Positions 35,992 to 43,724 of a stretch of DNA of 64,000 bases are shown here, in pieces (position 1 is the stretch's first letter; the number at the start of each line of letters is the position of its first letter). A model generated the notes under the pieces. It did no database searches and was not told the origin of the DNA. It was given only the letters and a program-made list of their open reading frames with translations. The DNA comes from Bacteroidia bacterium (GTDB taxonomy: Bacteria; Bacteroidota; Bacteroidia; Bacteroidales; UBA932). The stretch is from contig JAGKTT010000005.1 in assembly GCA_021153285.1 (NCBI GenBank), forward strand, positions 1 to 64,000, given 5' to 3'. Both the position numbers and the translations under genes were made by a program.

Positions 35992-37659
35992 TTAAAGGCT
36001 GCTGCCGCCGATAAAACTTCTAAGCAATGAAGTCGAAGGAACATCCTTGTCGGAAACAGGAGTGAAATAACTGAGGAACTTCTTCAGTCTGTGTACCTCA
36101 CTGTATTCCGGACAATTCTTCGGAACTGTCATCAGAATCTTCTCAGCGTGAGCCCTTACCACTGCGAACTCCACAAGATATGCAGAATTGAAAAGTACAT
36201 CAGCATTTTCCTGATATGGATATATCCACTGTACTTCAGAACGACGCACATTCGGCCAATGCATTATAGACTCACGGGCTGTGAAGGCTCCCTTATTGAA
36301 ATCCCTGACAATTCGTCTGAGCAGACGATTGTCGCTGGTCGGGATACAATTATGGTCATCAAGTGATATGCTCGTGATGGTATTGATGAAGATCCTGTAT
36401 TTTGAAGAATCATCCACCTGGTCGGTCAGACGTGGATTGAGAGCGTGGATTCCTTCAATGATGAGGATAGATCCAGACTCAAGTTTCAATTTCTTTCCAT
36501 TAAACTCCCTGAGACCTGTAACAAAATTATATTCAGGAACATCCACTGTTTCCCCTGCGAGAAGCTTGAGTACATCACTCTGCAGATATCTGTGATCGAC
36601 CGTCTCGAAATTGTCGAAATCGAATTCTCCGTTCGGAAGTCTTGGAGTGTCCAGACGATTCACGAAATAGTCATCTGTAGAGAAGGATATAGGACGGATT
36701 CCGCAAGCTTTAAGCTGGATGCTCAGACGCTTGCAGAATGTGGATTTTCCGCTGGAGCTGGGACCTGTGATAAGCACAAGACGCACCGGGTTTTCCGGGT
36801 CGTTCACTCTTTGCTCAATTTCTTCTGCAATCTGCACAATCTTCTTTTCCTGAAGAGCCTCTGCTATCTTTATAAGATCGCTTGCCTCCCCTCTCTGACA
36901 AGCAAGATTCACATCTCCGACATTCTCCAGCCCCATTATCCTGTTCCATTTCTGGTTTTCGGCAAAGACATCAAAAGTCTTTGGCTGTTCTACAAATGGA
37001 GCGAGTTCTTCAGGATTATGCCTGTTCGGAACCCTCAGAAGCATACCTCCACGGTACATATCAAGACTCCATACCCTTAAAGGACCGGTACTTGAAAGAA
37101 GTGCTTCATAATAGTAGTCCGGAGTATTTTCGAGGGTATAATAATTTACATAGACATCACCCGAGGTCTCCAGAAGCTTTACCTTATCATCATATCCGAG
37201 TTTTCTGAAGATATCGATGGCCTCTTCCAGAAGCACTTCGTGCCTGCGGAAAGGGATGTCAGCCTCTACAAGGTCATTCATACGAGCCTTGATGAGAGCC
37301 AGATCATCTGCAGTCATTACCGTACCGTCGCCCTTGTCAATCGAGCAGAAATATCCTTTGGAGATAGGCCTTCTCAGAATCACGCGGCAATCAGGGAAAA
37401 TATCCTTGGCCGCCTTGCAGAGAAGGAAACACAATGAATTGCAATACACGCTTCGTCCAAGATAAGACGTATAATCCAGGAATTCTACCTGCCTGCTGTT
37501 GAAAGCCCTGTATTTAAGTCCCTGGCTGACATTGTTTACCTTAGCACAAAGAATAGGATAAGGTTTTTCGAACTCGAATGCCGGCAACATTTCCAGAAGT
37601 GTGGTTCCCTCCGGAAATGTCACACTGGTCTGCGTATTGACACAAAAAATCTTCACCAT
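35992..37659 (-). CDS. TGS-domain uridine kinase-like nucleoside kinase
   Basis: A 555-aa protein. It has an N-terminal TGS-like domain (residues 1-60), a middle region resembling the second additional domain of threonyl-tRNA synthetase, and a C-terminal uridine kinase-like P-loop kinase with Walker A GPSSSGKST (299-307) and STDDYFVNR. The threonyl-tRNA-synthetase-like front with a nucleoside kinase is a conserved arrangement in Bacteroidota and Firmicutes. The true substrate is not certain. Confidence 0.85.
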   Translation of the reverse strand: MVKIFCVNTQTSVTFPEGTTLLEMLPAFEFEKPYPILCAKVNNVSQGLKYRAFNSRQVEFLDYTSYLGRSVYCNSLCFLLCKAAKDIFPDCRVILRRPISKGYFCSIDKGDGTVMTADDLALIKARMNDLVEADIPFRRHEVLLEEAIDIFRKLGYDDKVKLLETSGDVYVNYYTLENTPDYYYEALLSSTGPLRVWSLDMYRGGMLLRVPNRHNPEELAPFVEQPKTFDVFAENQKWNRIMGLENVGDVNLACQRGEASDLIKIAEALQEKKIVQIAEEIEQRVNDPENPVRLVLITGPSSSGKSTFCKRLSIQLKACGIRPISFSTDDYFVNRLDTPRLPNGEFDFDNFETVDHRYLQSDVLKLLAGETVDVPEYNFVTGLREFNGKKLKLESGSILIIEGIHALNPRLTDQVDDSSKYRIFINTITSISLDDHNCIPTSDNRLLRRIVRDFNKGAFTARESIMHWPNVRRSEVQWIYPYQENADVLFNSAYLVEFAVVRAHAEKILMTVPKNCPEYSEVHRLKKFLSYFTPVSDKDVPSTSLLRSFIGGSSL

Positions 37660-37710
37660 CGATAATAAGTTTTAGATGGTGAAGATACGAATATTTTTTA
37701 TAATCCTATG

Positions 37711-39141
37711 CTATTCCTTTACCTTGATGTCAAGTTTGACAGGCTTGATCATATTTTCCGGTGAAAGAATGGTATCAAGATCCTCCTTGGAAAGGATATT
37801 ATGTTCCAGAACCAGATCATAAATGCTCTTTCCTGTAGCCATAGCTTCCTTGGCGATACGGGTAGAATATTTATAACCGATCACAGGATTCAGGGCTGTA
37901 ACGACACCGAAGCTCGAATGGATATACTTGTCGCACTGCTCCACGTTGGCTATGATTCCATCCACACAATTGATTCTGAGAGTATCGAATCCGTTCATCA
38001 TAATTGCTGCAGATTCAAAGCAGCACTGTGCCATCACCGGCTCCATCGCATTGAGCTCCATCTGGGCAGCCTCCGAAGACATTGCCACACAAAGATCGTT
38101 ACCGATGACCTTGTAACATATCTGGTTCATCACTTCAGGAATCACAGGATTGACCTTTCCCGGCATAATGGAAGAGCCTGGCTGGCGTGCAGGAAGGTCG
38201 AACTCGTGAAAACCGCAACGAGGACCGGAAGAAAGAAGACGGAGATCGTTGCAGATCTTATTCATCTTGGTAGCGATACGACGCAGAGCTGATGAATAAC
38301 CCACCATACAAGATGTATCGGAAGTCGCGGCAACGAGATTGTCAGCAAGCTTCATATCCCATCCTGTAATTTCACGAAGCGCTGCAATACACTTCTCGGA
38401 ATATCCTGGTTCAGAACAGATTCCTGTTCCGATCGCAGTAGCTCCCATATTGACTGTAAGGAGTTCCTGGGCAGCGAAATTGATATTGCGTATCTCGTCG
38501 CGAAGGATTGATGCGAATGCTCCGAAAGTCTGACCGAGAGTCATAGGGACAGCATCTTCGAGCTGTGTACGACCCATCTTCAATATATCCTTGAACTCCT
38601 CAGCCTTAGCTTCAAATGACTTGATGATAAGCTCATAATGCTTCATAAACTCGAGGTGCGTTGCATATAGACCGATATGTATGGCTGTCGGATATGCATC
38701 ATTTGTAGACTGCGAGCAGTTTACGTGATCATTGGGCGAGCAATGCTTGTATTTTCCTAGCGGAAGGCCCATAATCTGAAGGGCGCGGTTAGCAATCACC
38801 TCATTTGCATTCATATTGGTGGTGGTTCCTGCACCACCCTGAATCATATCCACCGGGAAATATTCGTGATGCTTGCCTTCAAGAATCTCGCGGCAGGCCT
38901 GAGAAATAGCATTGAACTGCTCATCTGTGAGAAGACCGAGCTGATGATTGGCCTGAGCGGCAGCAAGCTTGGTTATCGCCAATCCGTTGATGAACAAAGG
39001 GTAATCATTCAGATGGAACGAACTGATAGGAAAATTTTCGATTCCTCTGAGAGTCTGTACACCGTAGAGTGCTTCAGCAGGTACTTCCATAGAACCTATC
39101 AAATCGCTCTCGGTACGGGTGTTTTTTATACAATCTTCCAT
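37711..39141 (-). CDS. aspA: Aspartate ammonia-lyase
   Basis: A 476-aa member of the fumarase/aspartase superfamily that interconverts aspartate with fumarate and ammonia. The signature GSSIMPGKVNP is intact, along with GGAGTTTNMNANEVIANRAL and SPNDHVNCSQSTND. Length is normal. It has its own promoter at about 39190. In anaerobic Bacteroidota it supplies fumarate for respiration. Confidence 0.95.
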   Translation of the reverse strand: MEDCIKNTRTESDLIGSMEVPAEALYGVQTLRGIENFPISSFHLNDYPLFINGLAITKLAAAQANHQLGLLTDEQFNAISQACREILEGKHHEYFPVDMIQGGAGTTTNMNANEVIANRALQIMGLPLGKYKHCSPNDHVNCSQSTNDAYPTAIHIGLYATHLEFMKHYELIIKSFEAKAEEFKDILKMGRTQLEDAVPMTLGQTFGAFASILRDEIRNINFAAQELLTVNMGATAIGTGICSEPGYSEKCIAALREITGWDMKLADNLVAATSDTSCMVGYSSALRRIATKMNKICNDLRLLSSGPRCGFHEFDLPARQPGSSIMPGKVNPVIPEVMNQICYKVIGNDLCVAMSSEAAQMELNAMEPVMAQCCFESAAIMMNGFDTLRINCVDGIIANVEQCDKYIHSSFGVVTALNPVIGYKYSTRIAKEAMATGKSIYDLVLEHNILSKEDLDTILSPENMIKPVKLDIKVKE

Positions 39142-39184
39142 AATTTTAAATATATGAATAATGATTTATAAGCAATCAAGACGA

Positions 39185-39192
39185 CAAAGTTA
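39185..39192 (-). promoter_or_regulatory. -7 box of aspA promoter
   Basis: The minus strand reads TAACTTTG about 45 bp before the aspA start, a perfect TAnnTTTG. Confidence 0.6.
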
Positions 39193-39272
39193 ACAATCAT
39201 TATCTGGAAAGCAAAGAATTTATCGACTTTAAGACACCTGCGGTAATATTCGGAAAAAACAATAAATATCAA

Positions 39273-39280
39273 TATCTTTG
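39273..39280 (+). promoter_or_regulatory. -7 box of SGNH lipoprotein promoter
   Basis: TATCTTTG, 26 bp before the start at 39307. Confidence 0.6.
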
Positions 39281-39306
39281 CAGACAATCAAATTCAATCG
39301 ACAACT

Positions 39307-40077
39307 ATGAAAATCCAGACACTCCTTTTTACCGTTCTGCTTACCATCAGCAGCTGTTGCCAGGCACCACAAAACAAGAATCAAGAGACATCTACCAATC
39401 CTTCAACCTATCTGGTGGAAGGATGCATTCCAGTAAGCAAAGAATCTGATATGAAATGGATTACGCGTTATTCAGATCAGATCGAAGCTTTGGAAGCAAA
39501 AGCTGCCGCAGACAGCATTTCAGACATTGACGTGATGTTCTTCGGAAGCTCTTCCATCCGACTTTGGAAAGGACTTGAGGAAATGATGAGTCCTCTGAGA
39601 GTTGTGAACAGAGGATATGGCGGAGCTACAGTAAGGGATATCCATTATAATTACTCAAGCATAATGGCCCACTACAAGCCTAAGGCATTTGTAGTATTTT
39701 GTGACAATGACATTGCCGGCAATGCAAATGACCTGACCACCGGAGAAGTTCTGGATCATTACAGGCTTCTGTTCCAGAGATTGGACAAGGACTATCCCGG
39801 CACTCCTGTATTCTTCCTTTCCTGGAAATATTCTGAACTCAGAGCTGGCTTAAGAGAGAAACAAAAGACCGTGAATCACCTGATTGAAGAATACGCCGGC
39901 ATATCAGACCAAGTGACCTTCGTGGATGTGAATTCTCTTCTTCTTGATGAAGACGGCAATGTCAACCCTGCACTTTTCGAAAAGGACAATCTTCACATAA
40001 ACCGCGATGGTTATCTCCTTTGGACATCAGTCCTGAAGCCTCAGCTTATGGACATCTGCACAAGCAATGAGATATAA
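39307..40077 (+). CDS. SGNH/GDSL hydrolase lipoprotein
   Basis: A 256-aa protein with a lipoprotein-like signal (Cys17 or Cys18 in TISSCCQ). SGNH blocks: FFGSSSIRLW (catalytic Ser), NRGYGGAT, FCDNDIAGN and DNLHINRDGY (catalytic Asp/His). It should deacylate a carbohydrate or lipid ester at the cell envelope; the substrate is unknown. Confidence 0.85.
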   Translation: MKIQTLLFTVLLTISSCCQAPQNKNQETSTNPSTYLVEGCIPVSKESDMKWITRYSDQIEALEAKAAADSISDIDVMFFGSSSIRLWKGLEEMMSPLRVVNRGYGGATVRDIHYNYSSIMAHYKPKAFVVFCDNDIAGNANDLTTGEVLDHYRLLFQRLDKDYPGTPVFFLSWKYSELRAGLREKQKTVNHLIEEYAGISDQVTFVDVNSLLLDEDGNVNPALFEKDNLHINRDGYLLWTSVLKPQLMDICTSNEI

Positions 40078-40122
40078 GGAAATCGAAAACACATAAGCTC
40101 TCAGGACCATTCTGGAGGCAGG

Positions 40123-40194
40123 ATGCTGCTGTCGATAAGCGACTCTTTGGATGAAATCGTGAATGATATTGAAAATTTCAGAGAAAGGAAATGA
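40123..40194 (+). CDS. Possible 23-codon ORF or gene-tail remnant
   Basis: ATG at 40123 encodes MLLSISDSLDEIVNDIENFR and a short end (ERK). It lies in the same frame as the stop of the SGNH gene, and the frame is open between. The peptide is amphipathic and protein-like. It may be a small protein or the tail of a lost gene; nothing shows expression. Confidence 0.25.
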   Translation: MLLSISDSLDEIVNDIENFRERK

Positions 40195-40216
40195 TCATTG
40201 ATTCCTTCTGAGAGAC

Positions 40217-40615
40217 TTACCTGACATCCAGCAGTGTAATATCAAAGATCAAAGTCGAAAAGGCCTTGATAGCTCCAGCCGGACGTGAACCGTAGCCAAG
40301 ATTATACGGAATGACCACCTCCCATCTGGATCCGGCCGGCATTTCCCTCATCGCTGTAATCCATCCTGTGATAAGTTCATTGAGACGGAAAGTAGCCGGT
40401 CTTCCCTTCTGTGTCTGATCGAATATCTTTCCGTTTATGAGTTTACCGGTATAATATACGGTTACGAAACTCTTGGGCGAAGGCTTCTGTCCCTTTCCCT
40501 TTGTGATTTCTCTGTACATCACACCATTGAACATAATCTTCACACCCGGTCTCTGGGCATATTCCTGAAGAAACTCCTGATTCCTCAGCTTATAGGCATT
40601 ATCCACTGGTGGCAT
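40217..40615 (-). CDS. FKBP-type peptidyl-prolyl isomerase
   Basis: Starting at 40615 (MPPVDNAYKLRNQEFLQEYA) it is 132 aa; the ATG at 40627 would overlap the upstream stop. The FKBP domain shows VTVYYTGKLINGKIFDQTQK, then GWITAMREMPAGSRWEVVIP and NLGYGSR. No signal peptide is seen. It follows the NifX-like gene by 2 bp. Confidence 0.85.
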   Translation of the reverse strand: MPPVDNAYKLRNQEFLQEYAQRPGVKIMFNGVMYREITKGKGQKPSPKSFVTVYYTGKLINGKIFDQTQKGRPATFRLNELITGWITAMREMPAGSRWEVVIPYNLGYGSRPAGAIKAFSTLIFDITLLDVR

Positions 40616-40617
40616 AA

Positions 40618-40965
40618 TTAATGGCAATCGTGGTGATCACATATCTCACCGTTATCCTTTACATTTCCTGAAAGATATTGATTTACAAGATCTTCCACAT
40701 CTCCCGAGCAGCCTCTGACCACTTCTATCCGCTGAGCTTCCAGTACATTCTTCGCACCTTGTCCCATATTGCCGGCAAGCATCACGGCCACTCCCATCTG
40801 TTTAAGCACAGGTGCGATTCCGCTCTTGCATCCGCATCCCTGAGGCGATGCCATTTTGGTAACTTCAGCCACCTTGCCATCGATTATATTGAATATAGTA
40901 TAATAGGCACAATGTCCGAAATGATCGTCCACACGTCCATCTTTAGTCGGTACAGCTATCTTCAT
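40618..40965 (-). CDS. Dinitrogenase iron-molybdenum cofactor (NifX/NifB-like) domain protein
   Basis: The start at 40965 gives 115 aa beginning MKIAVPTKDGRVDDHFGHCA. The RNase H-like NifX domain includes FGHC, QGCGCKSG and GNMGQGAKNVLEAQRIEVVR, then a Cys/His-rich tail ICDHHDCH. Stand-alone members are common in anaerobes and may carry Fe-S or metal clusters. It is not evidence of nitrogen fixation here. It is divergent from the flavodiiron gene. Confidence 0.85.
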   Translation of the reverse strand: MKIAVPTKDGRVDDHFGHCAYYTIFNIIDGKVAEVTKMASPQGCGCKSGIAPVLKQMGVAVMLAGNMGQGAKNVLEAQRIEVVRGCSGDVEDLVNQYLSGNVKDNGEICDHHDCH

Positions 40966-41072
40966 ATTCCTGAATTTTTCTTCAAAGGTAATCCTAAATG
41001 CATAATTATCCAAATCACACCAATGGCACAAGCATTGCTTTCACCCCTGGCAGAAACGTATGAACAAAGCAT

Positions 41073-42314
41073 ATGAAGATCACTGAAAGAATCCGTTATG
41101 TCGGAGTAAACGACTGCGAAAAGCAATTGTTTGAAGGTATATGGCCTTTGCCTTTTGGCATAAGTTACAACTCGTATCTTATTGCTGACCAGAAAATTGC
41201 ATTAATTGACACAATTGACAAAGGATTTGAAGAGGAATACCTTAGAAAAATCAGTAAAGAGATTGGAAACAGGAGTATCGACTATTTGATAGTAAACCAC
41301 GCTGAGCCGGATCATTCGTCACTGATTTCTCTACTGCTGAACATATATCCGGGGATACTCGTAGTGGCTGCCCCTAAAGCTATTCCGATGCTGAAAGGAT
41401 TTTATGGGCTTACCGAGGATGATATACTGGCTGTCAGGGACGGTGACAGATTGAGCCTTGGAAACTCAGATCTGACTTTTTATCATACTCCGATGGTGCA
41501 TTGGCCGGAAACGATGATGACCTGGCTGAGTGCTGAGTCGACACTGTTTTCAGGAGATGCATTCGGAGCCTTCGGAGCCTTGAACCACGGAATAACGGAT
41601 ACTGTCTTCAAGTGCGGATGCCCACCCGGGGAACACAGCCACTATTCAGCCAGCGGTTTCCACGACGGCACCGCTGATGCCTTCTCGATGTACAGCGACG
41701 AAATGATCAGATACTATTCCAATATAGTTGGCAAATACGGATCTGCAGTACAGGTTGCGATGAAAAAGCTTTCACACCTGAAAATCAACAGAATCTGCAG
41801 TGCTCACGGACCAATATGGGAGAAGCAGGTCACCAGAGTGGAAGCACTGTACGACCGCCTGAGCCGCTACGAAGCTGAAGACGGAGTCTGCATAGCATAC
41901 GGCTCAATGTACGGCAATACAGCAGAAGCCGCCAGAAACCTTGCGCAGGAATTAAGTTCAATCGGTATCCCCGTCACCCTGCACGACCTTAGCACAGAAA
42001 ACATCTCGACCTCCCTACGCGACATTTTCCGATACAACACATTAGCCCTGGGCTCCCCTACCTATAACGGAGGCATATTCCCACCGGTCGAAGCCTTTCT
42101 CCACGCCATATCGGCCAGAATGGTGAGAGGACGCAATTTCATTGCCTTCGGTTCCTACAGCTGGGCACCTGCCAGCGTCCGTCTGATGAACGACTACGCA
42201 GCTACACACGGCTTCAGCATACTGCATCCCGGCATATCCTTCCCTCAGGCATACAGTCCGGAGAAATGCGATATGAAAACCTTGACAGAAGTGATTCGGG
42301 AAGCGTTGAAATGA
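41073..42314 (+). CDS. Flavodiiron protein (FprA type)
   Basis: A 413-aa cytoplasmic enzyme with an N-terminal metallo-beta-lactamase-like diiron domain (ligands His76, Glu78, Asp80 in HAEPDH, then SGDAFG and SAHGPIW). A C-terminal flavodoxin domain follows (CIAYGSMYGNTAEAA, FMN loop). It reduces oxygen or nitric oxide and protects anaerobes. It is the last gene before the 159-bp repeat bounding the CRISPR island. Confidence 0.93.
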   Translation: MKITERIRYVGVNDCEKQLFEGIWPLPFGISYNSYLIADQKIALIDTIDKGFEEEYLRKISKEIGNRSIDYLIVNHAEPDHSSLISLLLNIYPGILVVAAPKAIPMLKGFYGLTEDDILAVRDGDRLSLGNSDLTFYHTPMVHWPETMMTWLSAESTLFSGDAFGAFGALNHGITDTVFKCGCPPGEHSHYSASGFHDGTADAFSMYSDEMIRYYSNIVGKYGSAVQVAMKKLSHLKINRICSAHGPIWEKQVTRVEALYDRLSRYEAEDGVCIAYGSMYGNTAEAARNLAQELSSIGIPVTLHDLSTENISTSLRDIFRYNTLALGSPTYNGGIFPPVEAFLHAISARMVRGRNFIAFGSYSWAPASVRLMNDYAATHGFSILHPGISFPQAYSPEKCDMKTLTEVIREALK

Positions 42315-42332
42315 TATTTATCGAGTTTTCTA

Positions 42333-42491
42333 AACTAACCCATTGAGCGGAAAATCGGGCATTGAACACTGTCTGACCGCTCAATGGGTCAGGAAACAGA
42401 CCCGTTGAGCGACCGCAGTGGTATGAGAGCTGGATTTTCCGCTCAACGGGTTTAGCAATATGCAGCAGAACCACTATCTTTGCACCCGGAA
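42333..42491. repeat. 159-bp direct repeat, left boundary of CRISPR island
   Basis: Identical to 50804-50962 at 158 of 159 positions (G at 42392, A at 50863), offset 8471 bp. It contains a REP-like element at 42336-42453 (outer arms CCCATTGAGCGGAAAA and ATTTTCCGCTCAACGGG, with inner inverted arms). About 38 bp follow with the promoter-like TTTAG - 19 bp - TATCTTTG. Because identity continues past the element end, this is one duplicated segment rather than two independent element insertions. Confidence 0.9.
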
Positions 42492-42567
42492 CCTCATTCG
42501 AGAAACTCCCTACAGGTGCTGTCCTATCTGCGACCAATAGAAGAGTATGTTCTTTCTGAGAATTGAA

Positions 42568-42589
42568 ATTTTGACAACATTATGTCAAA
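42568..42589. promoter_or_regulatory. Perfect inverted repeat upstream of WYL gene
   Basis: TTTTGACA-ACATTA-TGTCAAAA, an 8-bp perfect inverted repeat with a 6-bp gap, about 80 bp before the WYL start. It is a good candidate for the operator of the WYL regulator itself. The remainder of 42492-42669 shows no gene. Confidence 0.45.
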
Positions 42590-42669
42590 ACGCACTGAAC
42601 TAAGGAAATAATTGATAGTTTCCTTCATTAAATGGAGCAGATTGCTTAAATTTGGCAAAACCAGATTTT

Positions 42670-43590
42670 ATGGACCAGTCAAAAATCGAGCGTCTGCTCC
42701 ATCTTGTTATGCTGATGGCCGGCAAAACCGACTATACGGTAGAAGAAATCGCCGACCGGCTTAGGATTTCTTCACGATCTGTATACAGATATATCGACAC
42801 CCTGCGAGCCTGCCGTTTCGTTATCGACAAAAGGCGGTCAAACTTATATAAGCTAGTCAAGATACCGGGAATCTCAGTTGATTTCAACAAATTAATATAT
42901 TTTTCCGAAGAAGAGGCGTATATCATCAATTCACTTATCAGCGCTCTTGACGGTGGGAGTTCCATAAAAGCCAACCTCCAAAAGAAACTTAGTGCGATTT
43001 ACAGCCTGACCAGTCTGGCTGAGTTAACTGTCAGTAAAGAATGTACTCGAAATACTGGAATCCTGGGAGAAGCGATACAAGGGCACAAAACCGTGATTCT
43101 CAGAGCTTATGAATCAGCAAATTCAGATAAGACATCGGACAGGATTGTAGAGCCTTTTGCCTTCACGACAAATTACATTGATATATGGGCGTACGATCTG
43201 GACAAAAATTGCAACCGCATCTTTAAAATATCCAGAATAGGTTCAGTTGACATTCTTGACGAACAATGGACCAATGAATCAAAGCACTGTAAGTCCACTA
43301 CAGATTGCTTCAGAATGAGCGGAGATGCATCAATTCCCGTGAGGATGGTGTTAACCCTCCGTGCAAAGAACCTCCTTTTAGAGGAATATCCATTGGCTGC
43401 CAAGAGCCTCAGCCAATCAGGAGAAAACTGGATATTTAAAACCAACGTACGTGATCTGGCCGGAGTCGGCCGTTTCGTTGTTAGTCTCGCAGGAGAAATC
43501 AGAATCATAGATTCCCCTCAATTGGAACAATATATAAGGGAATATACTGAAAGGCATCTGATACCATACATAACAGAAAGCGAGACCTGA
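42670..43590 (+). CDS. WYL-domain transcriptional regulator next to cas9
   Basis: The ATG at 42670 gives 306 aa. A winged-helix HTH lies near residues 5-60 (ERLLHLVMLMAGKTDYTVEE, then ISSRSVYRYIDTLR). A WYL-like domain follows in the middle (IDIWAYDLDKNCNRIFKISR), in which the WYL triplet itself is replaced, and a C-terminal WCX-like part. WYL regulators often sit in CRISPR and other defence loci and sense nucleic-acid ligands. It lies 134 bp before cas9 in the same direction, and its 3' end overlaps the tracrRNA terminator on the other strand. A TTG start at 42652 is possible. Confidence 0.78.
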   Translation: MDQSKIERLLHLVMLMAGKTDYTVEEIADRLRISSRSVYRYIDTLRACRFVIDKRRSNLYKLVKIPGISVDFNKLIYFSEEEAYIINSLISALDGGSSIKANLQKKLSAIYSLTSLAELTVSKECTRNTGILGEAIQGHKTVILRAYESANSDKTSDRIVEPFAFTTNYIDIWAYDLDKNCNRIFKISRIGSVDILDEQWTNESKHCKSTTDCFRMSGDASIPVRMVLTLRAKNLLLEEYPLAAKSLSQSGENWIFKTNVRDLAGVGRFVVSLAGEIRIIDSPQLEQYIREYTERHLIPYITESET

Positions 43591-43651
43591 CGGCCCCGCC
43601 TTAAATGTTTTCACAACGGAATAATCCTTATTGTGAATTGCTTCGAAATTT
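43572..43651 (-). ncRNA. tracrRNA of the type II-C system
   Basis: The minus strand begins (43651-43631) with an anti-repeat, AAATTTCGAAGCAATTCACA and one more base. It pairs over 21 bp with the 5' part of the CRISPR repeat, leaving one bulged U in the crRNA. It continues with CAATAAGGATTATTCCGTTG, a nexus-like region as in other II-C tracrRNAs. It ends with the hairpin GCGGGGC-CGTCAG-GTCTCGC (43599-43580) and TTTCTGTT, an intrinsic terminator. TATCTTTG at 43662-43655 is its -7 box. The 3' end runs antisense into the last 19 bp of the WYL gene. Confidence 0.8.
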
Positions 43652-43654
43652 CTG

Positions 43655-43701
43655 CAAAGATATGCATTAGTTTGAGAAAAGCAATAAACTTGTTAAATTT
43701 A
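43655..43701. promoter_or_regulatory. Overlapping divergent promoters of tracrRNA and cas9
   Basis: Minus strand: TTG (43684-43682), 19 bp, TATCTTTG (43662-43655) for tracrRNA. Plus strand: TTTG (43671-43674), 19 bp, TAAATTTA (43694-43701) for cas9. The two promoters are interleaved, so polymerase binding at one should hinder the other. Confidence 0.55.
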
Positions 43702-43724
43702 CTACAAAAAGAAAATCACACAAT

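Noticed and set aside
40618..40965. Nitrogen fixation accessory gene
   Set aside because: The NifX-like domain is widespread in non-fixing anaerobes and no nif genes are present.
43631..43700. tracrRNA read on the plus strand toward cas9
   Set aside because: The plus strand carries the same sense as the crRNA repeat and has no nexus or terminator; only the minus strand gives the complementary anti-repeat.
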